Positions 43,581-51,074 of a stretch of DNA of 64,000 nucleotides are shown here, in pieces. Numbering within the stretch: position 1 is the stretch's first letter; each line of letters begins with the position of its first letter. Both the position numbers and the translations under genes were made by a program. Below the pieces are notes generated by a model. It was given only the letters and a program-made list of their open reading frames with translations, did no database searches and was not told where the DNA came from. The DNA comes from JBDTSW01 sp963807385 (lineage in GTDB: Bacteria > Actinomycetota > Thermoleophilia > Solirubrobacterales > 70-9). The stretch is taken from positions 1 to 64,000 of the forward strand of contig CAWEBQ010000002.1 of NCBI GenBank assembly GCA_963807385.1. The letters are read 5' to 3'.

Positions 43581-44452
43581 CCGTCCTCGCCTTCCTCAAC
43601 GAGGTTGCAGGCGGCCGCGGGCTGCTGAACGCGATCCGCGAGCGGGTGGACGCCGGGGCCGACGGCGTGGCGCTCGCCGCGCCGCAGAACCAGCCGGTGG
43701 CCGGGCAGATCGTGAACCGCGACGAGCTCCGCGAGGCCGCACAGAGCCGGGTGGAGGTCACCGAGGCCGTGCTGTCCGAGTTCGGCATCGAGGCCGTCGG
43801 GGCCGTCATGGACCCGGATCCCTCGCTCGCCCTCGACGACGCGGTGCGCGCCTTCCGGCCCACCGAGGTCCTGGTCTCGGCGCTGGCGGAGACTCGCTAC
43901 GGATTCAAGCGTCGTGACCTGCTGGAGTGGGCGAAAGAGCACTTCGAGGTGCCGGTGACCCACATCCCCGTGCGGATCGAGGACGACGCCGTGCGCTGGG
44001 ATGTCACCCACACGCTCGTGGTCGCGACGAAGACGGTGGCGAGTCCCGAGCTCGTCGACAAGCTCAAGGCGAAGGCGGCCGACTCCCCGCACCGCTACAC
44101 GATCATCTGCCCCCGGTCGGGCGACCTCCCGCGCGAGGAGGTCTGTGACCGACTGGCGCGGCTGCTTGCCGAGCTCTATCGCGGCGAGGTCGACGCCACG
44201 GGGCAGCCGATGAGCCCCGAGCCGTTCGGCGCCATCCAGAACGCCGTCGAGCACTACCGCATCGACGAGGTGCTGATCTCGACGCTCGCTGGCGAGCAGT
44301 CCAAGTGGCTCTCCGACGGCCTGATCGACGAGGTGAAGGGCATCACCGACGTCCCGATCGAGCACGTCGAGGCGAGCGACGCCGTCGCGCCCAAGGAGCC
44401 TGCCGAGCCACCGGCGGAGGTTCCGGTGGCGGCGGAGGGGAACCCGGACTGA
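43577..44452 (+). CDS. UspA-like tandem-domain protein in cox operon
   Basis: A 291-residue soluble protein of two similar alpha/beta halves, resembling the universal stress protein/Rossmann-like fold. The repeat is visible in RPTEVLVSALAETRYGF versus RIDEVLISTLAGEQSKW, each followed by a stretch ending VPVTHI or VPIEHV. A Pro/Ala/Glu tail ends the protein. GTG 43577 overlaps coxA and its stop overlaps coxC. It is thus translated with the oxidase, yet it is not a known oxidase subunit. A nucleotide- or stress-responsive regulatory role is speculation. Confidence 0.7.
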   Translation: MTVLAFLNEVAGGRGLLNAIRERVDAGADGVALAAPQNQPVAGQIVNRDELREAAQSRVEVTEAVLSEFGIEAVGAVMDPDPSLALDDAVRAFRPTEVLVSALAETRYGFKRRDLLEWAKEHFEVPVTHIPVRIEDDAVRWDVTHTLVVATKTVASPELVDKLKAKAADSPHRYTIICPRSGDLPREEVCDRLARLLAELYRGEVDATGQPMSPEPFGAIQNAVEHYRIDEVLISTLAGEQSKWLSDGLIDEVKGITDVPIEHVEASDAVAPKEPAEPPAEVPVAAEGNPD

Positions 44453-45069
44453 TGGAGAGCGCGAGCCTCCCAGCCGATCACGCCCACCACCACGGGCCGC
44501 CCGAGGCGCACAAGAGCTCGACGATCGACCGCCAGACGCTGGGCATCCTGATCTTCATCGTCTCGGAGATCATGCTCTTCGGGGCGTTTTTCGCCTCGTA
44601 CTTCTTCCTCCGCGTCGTCGCCAGCGACGGCCCGTGGCCGCCGGAGGGCTTCGAGCTGCCGAAGGTGGTGGCGGGGGTCAACACGGCGATCCTGGTCTCG
44701 TCGTCTTTCACCATGCACTGGGCGCTGGAGGGCGCGCGGCGCGGCAACCGCCGCGCGATGCAGATGGGCCTTGCAATCACCCTCCTGCTCGGCTCCACGT
44801 TCCTCTTCATCCAGCTGAACGAGTACATCCACCTCGGTTTCAGCGCGCGCGACACCGCCTTCGGCTCGATCTTCTATGGGCTCACCGGGCTCCACGGCGC
44901 CCACGTCTTCGTCGGCCTCACCCTTCTCGCGTTCGCGAACATCCGAGCCTGGAGGGGACACTTCGGGCCCAAGGCCGAGGACCACCTGGGGGTCGAGGTC
45001 CCGGGGATCTACTGGCACTTCGTGGACGTGATGTGGATCATCGTGTTCACGACCGTGTATATCCTTTAA
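44452..45069 (+). CDS. coxC: cytochrome c oxidase subunit III
   Basis: A 205-residue subunit III with five membrane helices, the five-helix form common in bacteria. It contains FIVSEIMLFGAFFASYFFL, the conserved Glu region LTGLHGAHVFVGL and the end YWHFVDVMWIIVFTTVYIL. The last seven codons are provided by the integrative element that begins here: the 24-bp att core ends at 45053 and the codons after it differ only at third positions from the displaced host end at 48475-48490. Confidence 0.94.
   Translation: MESASLPADHAHHHGPPEAHKSSTIDRQTLGILIFIVSEIMLFGAFFASYFFLRVVASDGPWPPEGFELPKVVAGVNTAILVSSSFTMHWALEGARRGNRRAMQMGLAITLLLGSTFLFIQLNEYIHLGFSARDTAFGSIFYGLTGLHGAHVFVGLTLLAFANIRAWRGHFGPKAEDHLGVEVPGIYWHFVDVMWIIVFTTVYIL
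45030..45053 (+). repeat. attL core (24-bp direct repeat, 3' end of coxC)
   Basis: A 24-bp sequence starting GATGTGGATCATC, identical to 48451-48474. It lies inside coxC, and coding continues through it. Confidence 0.8.
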
Positions 45070-45088
45070 ACAAGCCATTTCCGGCGGG

Positions 45089-45111
45089 TGCACCCCAGTA
45101 TGCGCCCCAGT
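45089..45111 (+). repeat. two arm-type repeats near attL
   Basis: TGCACCCCAGT (45089-45099) and TGCGCCCCAGT (45101-45111), in the same orientation and sequence as the three copies next to attR. Confidence 0.65.
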
Positions 45112-45156
45112 CAGGCCCTCGCGCCGCCACCAGACGGAACGGCGCGGAAGGGGGAG

Positions 45157-45357
45157 TCAGCCGGCGTCCCTGATGCCTGGATCTAGGATGCGACGGCGGG
45201 CATGGGTGGCATCCCGGCCGAACTGCGACTCGTTGCGATAGTGCCAGCCGGGATGCTCCGCTTCGTGCTCGGCGTTCCATGCCTCCATCCGCTCACGCCA
45301 CGGACCCTCCGGGTGGGTGGAGAGGAAGATCGCGAGCTGGAGGTGCTTCGCCTCCAT
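45157..45357 (-). CDS. small hypothetical protein in integrative element
   Basis: A 66-residue charged protein (MEAKHLQLAIFLSTHPEGPW, then AEHEAEHPGWHYRNESQFGR). It looks coding by amino-acid composition and resembles small phage proteins in style, but no family is recognised. It is divergent from the 100-residue gene at 45416. Confidence 0.45.
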   Translation of the reverse strand: MEAKHLQLAIFLSTHPEGPWRERMEAWNAEHEAEHPGWHYRNESQFGRDATHARRRILDPGIRDAG

Positions 45358-45415
45358 CGTCCGCCGGCCCCGCCCACGAGGCGCTCTCGGCCCTGGATGC
45401 CGCGAGGGGGCGCGC

Positions 45416-45718
45416 ATGAGCGGCTATCGAGAGCTGGGGAGCGATATCTGCGCTGCGATCCGGAAGGCCCTGCCTAGTGAGGATCAGCAGACCCTGTTCG
45501 CCAACGTGCTCCGCCTGCGCGAGAGTGGGTTCCTGGGGCAGCTCGGCCGCGATGTTCTCTACGGCGCCGACTGGCTTGCCGAGATCCGCGTCGCCTATCA
45601 CCTCCGCCGCGCCGACCGATCCGATCTGCGCTCCGTCGCCGACGACCTTGCCGACGTGAGCGAGCGGCCGTGGCCCGAGATCCGAGCCGCCCTCGTCAGC
45701 TACCTGGAGAAGCGATGA
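45416..45718 (+). CDS. small hypothetical protein in integrative element
   Basis: A 100-residue helical protein (MSGYRELGSDICAAIRKALP ... EIRAALVSYLEKR). Its last 14 codons and the 43 bp from its stop onward recur at 46641-46725 as a truncated copy, so the gene was duplicated. No known family; phage accessory gene is likely from context. Confidence 0.55.
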   Translation: MSGYRELGSDICAAIRKALPSEDQQTLFANVLRLRESGFLGQLGRDVLYGADWLAEIRVAYHLRRADRSDLRSVADDLADVSERPWPEIRAALVSYLEKR

Positions 45719-45756
45719 GCCCTCGTCGATCTCTCACCCGGAAGCCAAGCGTCGAA
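45714..45756 (+). repeat. 43-bp direct repeat, copy 1
   Basis: An identical 43-bp copy is at 46683-46725. Both start on the stop codon of a related ORF end, and weaker similarity extends on both sides. Confidence 0.8.
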
Positions 45757-45801
45757 CGCGCCGGGGGTCGAGGAGCGCAGCGAAGTGGTGGCCGGGTGCC
45801 T

Positions 45802-46444
45802 CTACTCCGTGCAGATGGCGTACACCGTGACCTCGGGGTTATTGGGGTGGCCCACGAACCCCATCGCGAACCGGTAGGCGTCAGGCGTATCGCCTGGTTC
45901 CGCTGCGGCGACAAGGGTTTCCTCCCCTGGGGGTGGGAACGGGTGGTGGTTCGGCTTGACCACACCGGGGCCCGCGAACTAACGTCGTAGGTGTTCCCGA
46001 AGCCCGTGGTGCTGTCGCCGCCCCCGGTCTGGCCGTAGCCGCCGCCGAGCAGTTGCTCGCCTTCGTTGCACCTGACAGAGGGTGCGGTCTCCCCGGAACT
46101 ACCGGTGAACGGAGGGATGACGTGCGTTCGAACCACCGAATCCACGGCCGGGCCGACACCAGGCGGTCCCTGCTCGCCGTCCTCACCGGGCGGTCCCGGC
46201 GCCCGTCCGCCCCGTCAGCCCCGGGCGGGCCCTCCGCGTTCCAGCTGACCTGGGTCTCCTTGCTCTTGCACTCCTTCTGCGGCGAGTCCCCGATCGCGAC
46301 CTCTTTCAGGTCACCGTTTTCCTTGAGGCACCCCGTGTAGGTGTCGGTCCCGTCCGAGAACGCCGAACTCGACGTCAGCAGGACTCCGGTCAGCAGCCCA
46401 ATCAACGTCCACGGCAGATACTTGCCGAACCGTCCACCCATCAC
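45802..46444 (-). pseudogene. secreted collagen-like-repeat protein, frameshifted
   Basis: It starts MMGGRFGKYLPWTLIGLL with a signal peptide, then LKENGDLKEVAIGDSPQKEC and a short Gly-Pro-rich stretch (GPPGADGADG). The frame then changes near 46190 to give GETAPSVRCNEGEQLLGGGY, and near 45980 to give HPNNPEVTVYAICTE at the end. With both shifts removed it is a coherent extracellular protein. A GAAAGGGG ribosome binding site precedes the start. The role is unknown; surface-exposed. Confidence 0.6.
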
Positions 46445-46640
46445 CTAACCCCTTTCGGTCTCGCCCGCCGAGAGCGGTCTGCCCCGGCCAGAACGCGAGT
46501 ACGAACGAACCTACCCCGGCCAGCCTGCCCTGTCAAGGGTCGGCTACAGCGGCCGGTGGAAGTTCCCGTTACAGCGCTCCCACACGCCCCGGTCCTTGCG
46601 CTTGGCCTCGCTTCGCGCCTTGCGGTAGGGCTGTCGCACT

Positions 46641-46685
46641 GACCCGCGATTCGCGCCGCCCTCATCACCTGCCTGGAGGACCGAT
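46641..46685 (+). pseudogene. truncated duplicate of the 45416-45718 gene
   Basis: The frame encodes AIRAALITCLEDR and a stop, matching the EIRAALVSYLEKR end of the intact gene. An in-frame stop lies directly before it, so only the last 14 codons survive. Confidence 0.55.
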
Positions 46686-46725
46686 GAGCCCTCGTCGATC
46701 TCTCACCCGGAAGCCAAGCGTCGAA
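46683..46725 (+). repeat. 43-bp direct repeat, copy 2
   Basis: Identical to 45714-45756. Confidence 0.8.
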
Positions 46726-46769
46726 GCGGTCAGGGGTCGAGGCCGGGATCCGCAGCGAAGCGGCGATGC

Positions 46770-46871
46770 ATGATGCCGTTACCGCAGGTGATCGAGCGCC
46801 TGGAGGCGTTCCGCGAGGAGTGCAGTGCGGAGGGGTGGACCGCCGAGCGGATCAGGGCCGGACAGGGATGA
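46770..46871 (+). CDS. 33-residue phage-like ORF
   Basis: It encodes PLPQVIERLEAFREECSAEG and WTAERIRAGQG, a composition and pattern seen in small actinophage proteins. Its stop overlaps an ATG (ATGA) opening a second frame (MTASLTIQLITISRKAERVA) that becomes meaningless near 46990, so the second is probably a fragment. Confidence 0.4.
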   Translation: MMPLPQVIERLEAFREECSAEGWTAERIRAGQG

Positions 46872-46996
46872 CCGCGAGCCTCACCATCCAGCTCATCACC
46901 ATCTCTCGCAAGGCCGAGCGGGTAGCGGCCAATCCCCTATGGGGCGATGGTGGCGCAGATCGGCATCCTCTGGCCGCCGATGATTCGTGGAGAAGG

Positions 46997-47494
46997 CTAC
47001 GGGCTGAAGGCGTAGACCCGAACGGGAAACGGAGTGGGGAGGACGATGTCGGCGTTGGTGATGTTGCAGACCCCGGTGAGGAAATTGGAATCGCCCGAAG
47101 CGAACGCCGGACGCCCGAAGACTATGCCCCCTGGGACCCCATCTCCCCCCGTGGGAACGAGGAATCCGATGTCACCATCCTGCAAGTTGAGCGAGGAGAA
47201 CCCGAAGTTGGCCTCGTCACAGCTTCTGGCACTCACGGTCGAGCCGCTCAGATTCGATTCTTCGCTGCGAGCGCTATCGGAGAGCGCCAGCGAGCCGTCC
47301 GCGACCTTCGGACCCTTGATCGCATCCTGGCGGATGTCCCCCGTCTTCACCTGCCCGTTCTTGATGTGCTTCGACTTGACCGAGTCGTTCGGCAGGCTGA
47401 AGGCGGCGTAACTTGCGCCCCCCAGGGCGATGAACACCGCCACCGTCGCCATCACGTTGGCGTAGGTCAGGTGCGAGCGAACGCGTGCGAGCAA
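46997..47494 (-). CDS. secreted protein of the Solirubrobacterales HLTYANVMATVAVF family
   Basis: A 165-residue protein. It begins with a basic patch and one hydrophobic segment (HLTYANVMATVAVFIALGG) followed by repeats of short Asn/Lys/Gly units (SVKSKHIKNGQVKTGDIRQD) that suggest a beta-solenoid. Two Cys lie in the C-terminal half. Many paralogues with this N-terminus occur in Thermoleophilia as I recall them; none has a known function. Intact. Confidence 0.7.
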   Translation of the reverse strand: MLARVRSHLTYANVMATVAVFIALGGASYAAFSLPNDSVKSKHIKNGQVKTGDIRQDAIKGPKVADGSLALSDSARSEESNLSGSTVSARSCDEANFGFSSLNLQDGDIGFLVPTGGDGVPGGIVFGRPAFASGDSNFLTGVCNITNADIVLPTPFPVRVYAFSP

Positions 47495-47660
47495 GGCAGA
47501 CCTCCCCGTTCGGCTGAGAGGCCCATTCCCCCCGCCCCGGCTAGGCCGACCTTCTCACGGCGCGGGTGGCGGTGTCAAGGGCGTGCCACCGTTCATTCCC
47601 CGGGCGGATGGTGAGCTGATGCGCTGTGGCCTACTCCGACAGCCCTACGGCTTCGAGGGC

Positions 47661-48062
47661 TTAGACGCCAGCAGATTCGGCTGCGGCGGCAAGGGTGTCG
47701 TAGCCGCGCCAACTAACAACCAGGCCGTCGCGAAGCGTGTATACGGAGACGAAACGCGTATCGACTGGGACGCCGCTCTCGCGCCCCCTGGCGAACGCCC
47801 GCAGCCAGACGATGACGATGTCTCCCGCGTCGATGAAGACTTCAGGCTCCCACCTGAGGCCCTCCCAAGCGGAAGTGAACGCGGAGATGACACGGGCAAG
47901 ACCGGCATGTCCACGGTCGCTGCCGATGTCGAGTCGAGAGGCTTTGGCCCCGGTCATATCTACCTCGACATCCGGGTGGATAAGAGCCAACGCAGACTCG
48001 GGATCGCGTTCGTCCCAGGCCTTGAACACGGTGCGAACGACCTCCACGTTCTTTTCCGACAT
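47661..48062 (-). CDS. SnoaL-like (NTF2-fold) protein
   Basis: A 133-residue NTF2-like protein: NVEVVRTVFKAWDERDPESA, LIHPDVEVDM, and the strand-rich C-terminus DTRFVSVYTLRDGLVVSWRG. This fold serves cyclases, isomerases and many unknown roles. It is cargo in the integrative element and adjoins the integrase remnant. The catalytic identity is unknown. Confidence 0.75.
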   Translation of the reverse strand: MSEKNVEVVRTVFKAWDERDPESALALIHPDVEVDMTGAKASRLDIGSDRGHAGLARVISAFTSAWEGLRWEPEVFIDAGDIVIVWLRAFARGRESGVPVDTRFVSVYTLRDGLVVSWRGYDTLAAAAESAGV

Positions 48063-48104
48063 CGCCCGTGCAGTATCCCGCGAATGGGGCGGCTATGACC
48101 CCGA

Positions 48105-48384
48105 CTCACCGTGCGGATCGCAACCTGCGCACACCTTCGCTTCACTGATGATCGCCGCGGGGGTGAATGCCAAGGCTCTCTCGACGTTCTGCGGGCACGC
48201 GAACATCTCGATTACGCTCGACCGCTACGGGCACCTGATGCCCGGCTCCGAGGAGGAAGCGGCTGCCCTCTTGGATGCCTACGTGAGCGCCCAGCGGGAG
48301 CGCGCCGGCGACGCGGCAAGGGCGGCGGGTGGGGCGCCTGCACCCCAGTTGCACCCCAGTGAACCCCAGTTCAACCGTCGATAA
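48105..48384 (+). pseudogene. tyrosine recombinase C-terminal remnant
   Basis: The frame encodes HTFASLMIAAGVNAKALSTF and GHANISITLDRYGHLMPG, the last catalytic His and active-site Tyr region of phage integrases. A one-base change at 48127 would restore LRHTFAS with the conserved Arg. The N-terminal and core domains are missing, replaced by the SnoaL gene. Adjacency to attR is the usual place for such an integrase. Confidence 0.7.
48339..48370 (+). repeat. three arm-type repeats near attR
   Basis: TGCACCCCAGT at 48339 and 48350 and TGAACCCCAGT at 48360, spaced one helical turn apart, inside the integrase C-terminus. They match the attL-side copies. Confidence 0.65.
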
Positions 48385-48450
48385 TCGGACGCAATCGGAT
48401 TAGGAATGGCTTGAACAAGCGGAATCCCGCTCAGGGCCTCAGTGCTGGAT

Positions 48451-48474
48451 GATGTGGATCATCGTGTTCACGAC
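48451..48474 (+). repeat. attR core (24-bp direct repeat)
   Basis: Identical to 45030-45053. It is followed by the original coxC end, whose last codons differ from the attL side only at third positions. Confidence 0.8.
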
Positions 48475-48509
48475 GGTCTACATCCTCTAACCGGTCGCGC
48501 CAGGCGCCT

Positions 48510-48680
48510 GTGGGCAAGCTCATTCCTCGCTCCGAGGCCGAGGCGTTCCGCCTGCTCGTGATCATCATGATCGGGGCGGGCGTGGTGATCGCAGCGGCCC
48601 TCGCGATCGATCCGCTGGCCGGTGCGATCGTGCTGGTCGCGGAGCTGGTCCTGGCGGTGTGGGCGCTCGTGCGGGGGTAG
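48510..48680 (+). CDS. small cox-operon membrane protein
   Basis: A 56-residue protein starting GTG with two closely spaced hydrophobic segments (LLVIIMIGAGVVIAAALAID and IVLVAELVLAVWALV). It begins 20 nt after the displaced coxC stop at 48488-48490. Before insertion of the element it was the gene immediately after coxC, and is plausibly a small oxidase subunit. No homologue is recognised. Confidence 0.6.
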   Translation: MGKLIPRSEAEAFRLLVIIMIGAGVVIAAALAIDPLAGAIVLVAELVLAVWALVRG

Positions 48681-48740
48681 GGCCTCGATCGACGCCCCCA
48701 CGGGGGAGAGCTTTGGGGCGTTGGCGACTTATGGGGGTAC

Positions 48741-49385
48741 GTGACCCCGAAACTCGCCATCATCGAGATCGAACGCCGGATCGCGGGAATCGCAGCGTCG
48801 CAGCACGGGGCGATCTCACTTGCCCAGCTCCTCGAAGGCGGTCGTTCGCCAAGCTCGGTCCGTGACCGGGTGCGCGCCGGGCGCCTGCACCGTGTCCACC
48901 GTGGGGTCTACGCCACTCTCCTACCCAGCGACGCCGACGCCGGGGCGGGCATCCCGGTGACGAGTCCTGCAAGGACTCTGAAGGACCTCAAGCGCACCGT
49001 CCCGCCAGCCGAGTACCGCCGTGCTCTGCGCCAGGCGGAGTTCGAGCAGCTTTACCTGGGGGAGCTCGTCACGGACCGCACCCGCTCCGAGCTCGAGTCC
49101 CTGTTCCTGCGGCTGTGCCGACGCGACCGCCTCTCCGAGCCGGAGGTGAACGCCCGTCTCGGTTCGTTCCTCATTGACTTCCTGTGGAGGAAGGAGCGTC
49201 TGGCGGTGGAGCTCGACGGCTACGCGGCCCACTCGGACTCGGTTGCGTTCGAAGCCGACCGCGAGCGTGACGCCTGGCTGGCGCTGAACGGCTACCGGGT
49301 TGTGCGGTTTACCACCGAGCAGCTCAGGCGTGAGCCGGCCCGGGTCGTGGCGGTAATCTGGGTACTGCTGCGGCGCGGCGCCTAG
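48741..49385 (+). CDS. AbiEi_4 / DUF559 protein, internally deleted form
   Basis: A 214-residue protein sharing the layout of the gene at 32971: winged helix (HGAISLAQLLEGGRSPSSVR, RLHRVHRGVYA), GIPVTSPARTLKDL, and DUF559 core (LIDFLWRKERLAVELDGYAA, GYRVVRFTTEQLR). About 60 residues between GVYA and GIPVT present in the other copy are missing without breaking the frame. The DUF559 domain resembles very-short-patch-repair nucleases. Its stop shares CTAG with the convergent cytochrome gene. Confidence 0.75.
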   Translation: MTPKLAIIEIERRIAGIAASQHGAISLAQLLEGGRSPSSVRDRVRAGRLHRVHRGVYATLLPSDADAGAGIPVTSPARTLKDLKRTVPPAEYRRALRQAEFEQLYLGELVTDRTRSELESLFLRLCRRDRLSEPEVNARLGSFLIDFLWRKERLAVELDGYAAHSDSVAFEADRERDAWLALNGYRVVRFTTEQLRREPARVVAVIWVLLRRGA

Positions 49386-50104
49386 GAGCAGCCCTGAGCG
49401 GTGGGGTCGCCCGCGCAGTCGGTCAGGAACTCGATCAGCAGGGCGAGGTCGTCAGGAGGGATGTCCGTGCCGTAGCTCGCGGGCATGATGTTCTCGAAGC
49501 CGGAGACGATCGTGGCGCCGGGATCGACGATTGACTCCTCGATCTGGGCGGGCTTCTGCCCGGGGAGCTCCTCGTCGAGGTTGGGCCCGGCCGTGCCGGA
49601 CGAGCGCGCGGCCTCGAGGGTGTGGCACGAGCCGCAGCCGTTGTTGGCGAAGACCTGGCCGCCCGAACCGCCGGGGGCGACCGGCGGCTCGATGCCGGGC
49701 ACGCCCGCGACGCTCGCGATGTAGGCGGCCACGTCGTCGGCGTCGGCGCCCGTCACGAGCTCGGCGGGCATGTAGATCTGAGGCTGGTCCGGCTCGGCGG
49801 GCCGCGGGTTCTCGATCTGGTGCGTGACGACCCCCTCGATCGTGTCCTGGTCCATGCCGGTCTCGCGGGCCGCCGCGAACGCGTCGTCGAGGTTCGGGCC
49901 GATGTCCGCCGTGGTCGAGGCCTCGGAGAGCACGTGACAGGTACCGCACTTCGCGATGAACAGGTCGCGCCCGCGCTCGAGGTTCGCGTTCTCCTGCAGG
50001 TCGCAGCCGGCGACCGCGAGCGTCCCGAGCAGGGCGATGCCCACGGCGAGCGGCTTGGACGACCGGCTGCCGGCCGCCCGGCCGAGGTTTCGAGGACTGA
50101 TCAC
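49382..50104 (-). CDS. diheme cytochrome c lipoprotein
   Basis: A 240-residue exported protein. A signal with lipobox (LLGTLAVAGC) tethers it to the membrane; two class I cytochrome c domains follow, with heme motifs CGTCH and CGSCH and distal Met candidates in YMPAELV and NIMPASYG. It likely carries electrons from a quinol:cytochrome c reductase to CuA of the nearby oxidase. GTG 50104 is supported by TAGGAT 7 nt upstream. Confidence 0.88.
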   Translation of the reverse strand: MISPRNLGRAAGSRSSKPLAVGIALLGTLAVAGCDLQENANLERGRDLFIAKCGTCHVLSEASTTADIGPNLDDAFAAARETGMDQDTIEGVVTHQIENPRPAEPDQPQIYMPAELVTGADADDVAAYIASVAGVPGIEPPVAPGGSGGQVFANNGCGSCHTLEAARSSGTAGPNLDEELPGQKPAQIEESIVDPGATIVSGFENIMPASYGTDIPPDDLALLIEFLTDCAGDPTAQGCS

Positions 50105-50111
50105 GCGCGGA

Positions 50112-50117
50112 ATCCTA
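50112..50117 (-). promoter_or_regulatory. -10 hexamer TAGGAT, leaderless start of 50104
   Basis: Minus-strand TAGGAT then 7 nt then GTG 50104. Confidence 0.6.
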
Positions 50118-50230
50118 TCCGTCGGGGCCGTCGGGCCATCGCGACCCCGTCCGGGCCCATGCACTAGGGTTGAGCCGATCTGCACTAACTATGCCGTTGG
50201 CTGATTCCGGCGGCGGAGGGAACGAGGCAA

Positions 50231-50653
50231 GTGGAAGTTCGAGAGGGCATGTCGAGCGTGATCCTGACCGTCGGGCCGGGGCACACGCTGCGCGAGGCGG
50301 CGCGCCGGATGAGCGAGAAGGGCGTCGGGGCTGCCGTCGTGATCGACGAGGAGCAGCCCGGCCCAGGCCTGGTATCCGAACGCGACCTGATGACCTCCCT
50401 GGGCCGAGGGGAGGACCCCGACACAGAACTCGTCGGGGAGCACATGACCGGCACCATCATCTCCGCCGCCCCCGACTGGAGCCTCGAACGTGCGGCGGCT
50501 GAGATGTCCCACCGCCACATCCGCCACCTCGTCGTGGTCGAGCGTGGGGAGCTCGTCGGCATCCTCTCGATCCGCGACATCGTCCGGGTGTGGATGTCGG
50601 ACGGCGCGACGTCGGGAATGGAGCCTCCGGAGACGGAGCAGGCTCCCGCCTGA
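50231..50653 (+). CDS. CBS-domain pair protein
   Basis: A 140-residue protein made of two CBS motifs (TLREAARRMSEKGVGAAVVI with LVSERDLMTSL, and SLERAAAEMSHRHIRHLVVV with ILSIRDIVRVW). Such stand-alone pairs bind adenosyl ligands or NADH and regulate partners. GTG 50231 has GGAGG and GAGG upstream, so it is leadered. It is convergent with the small membrane protein gene of the ctaAB operon. Confidence 0.87.
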   Translation: MEVREGMSSVILTVGPGHTLREAARRMSEKGVGAAVVIDEEQPGPGLVSERDLMTSLGRGEDPDTELVGEHMTGTIISAAPDWSLERAAAEMSHRHIRHLVVVERGELVGILSIRDIVRVWMSDGATSGMEPPETEQAPA

Positions 50654-50670
50654 GGCGGCGTCGCCGGCGG

Positions 50671-50946
50671 CTACTTGTCGCGGGCGCTGCGCATCGGCGT
50701 CGCCGGGAGTGGCGCCGTAGTGACGTCCTGGTGTCGCGGCAGGCGGCGCAGGTCGTCCGAGACGTCCTTCATCCACTTCCGCAGGGCTGCCAGGCCCAGC
50801 ACGGCGCCGCCGGCGACCCATGCCCAGCCGGCGAAGATCCCGACCAGCACGCAGGCCAGCCCGGCGGCCACGAACAGCGGTGTCCAGGACGGCTCGGGCA
50901 GATAGACCAGCTCGGTCGGCGCGGGGGCTCTGCCGTTCCCGCTCAT
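50671..50946 (-). CDS. small membrane protein at end of ctaAB operon
   Basis: A 91-residue protein with two predicted helices (WTPLFVAAGLACVLVGIFAG, WVAGGAVLGLAAL) and a basic C-terminal tail. It lies 4 nt after a 36-residue membrane ORF. It resembles small subunit IV-type oxidase proteins in size and topology only. Confidence 0.62.
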   Translation of the reverse strand: MSGNGRAPAPTELVYLPEPSWTPLFVAAGLACVLVGIFAGWAWVAGGAVLGLAALRKWMKDVSDDLRRLPRHQDVTTAPLPATPMRSARDK

Positions 50947-50950
50947 CGCA

Positions 50951-51061
50951 CTAGCCGATGTAGAGGATCGCGGCGAAGAGGGTGAGGCCCAGCGCGCCCA
51001 CGGCGATCGCCGCGACCAGGAGGCCAGCTTTCAGGTTGTTTTGTGCGATATCGCGATCCAT
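50951..51061 (-). CDS. 36-residue single-helix membrane protein
   Basis: A short ORF (MDRDIAQNNLKAGLLVAAIA, then VGALGLTLFAAILYIG) with one transmembrane helix. It sits 13 nt after ctaB and 4 nt before the next gene, so it fits the operon well. Probably a tiny oxidase-associated subunit. Confidence 0.55.
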   Translation of the reverse strand: MDRDIAQNNLKAGLLVAAIAVGALGLTLFAAILYIG

Positions 51062-51074
51062 CAGCCTGGTTCTA

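Larger units (their letters stand above)
45030..48474. mobile_element. decayed integrative element inserted in coxC
   Basis: About 3.4 kb between direct 24-bp repeats. Evidence for integration: a copy of the coxC end at each border, direct arm-type repeats just inside both ends, and a tyrosine-recombinase C-terminus next to the right border. Small phage-like ORFs and secreted-protein genes in mixed orientation interrupt an otherwise continuous cox operon. The integrase has lost most of its length, so the element is probably immobile. Confidence 0.75.
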
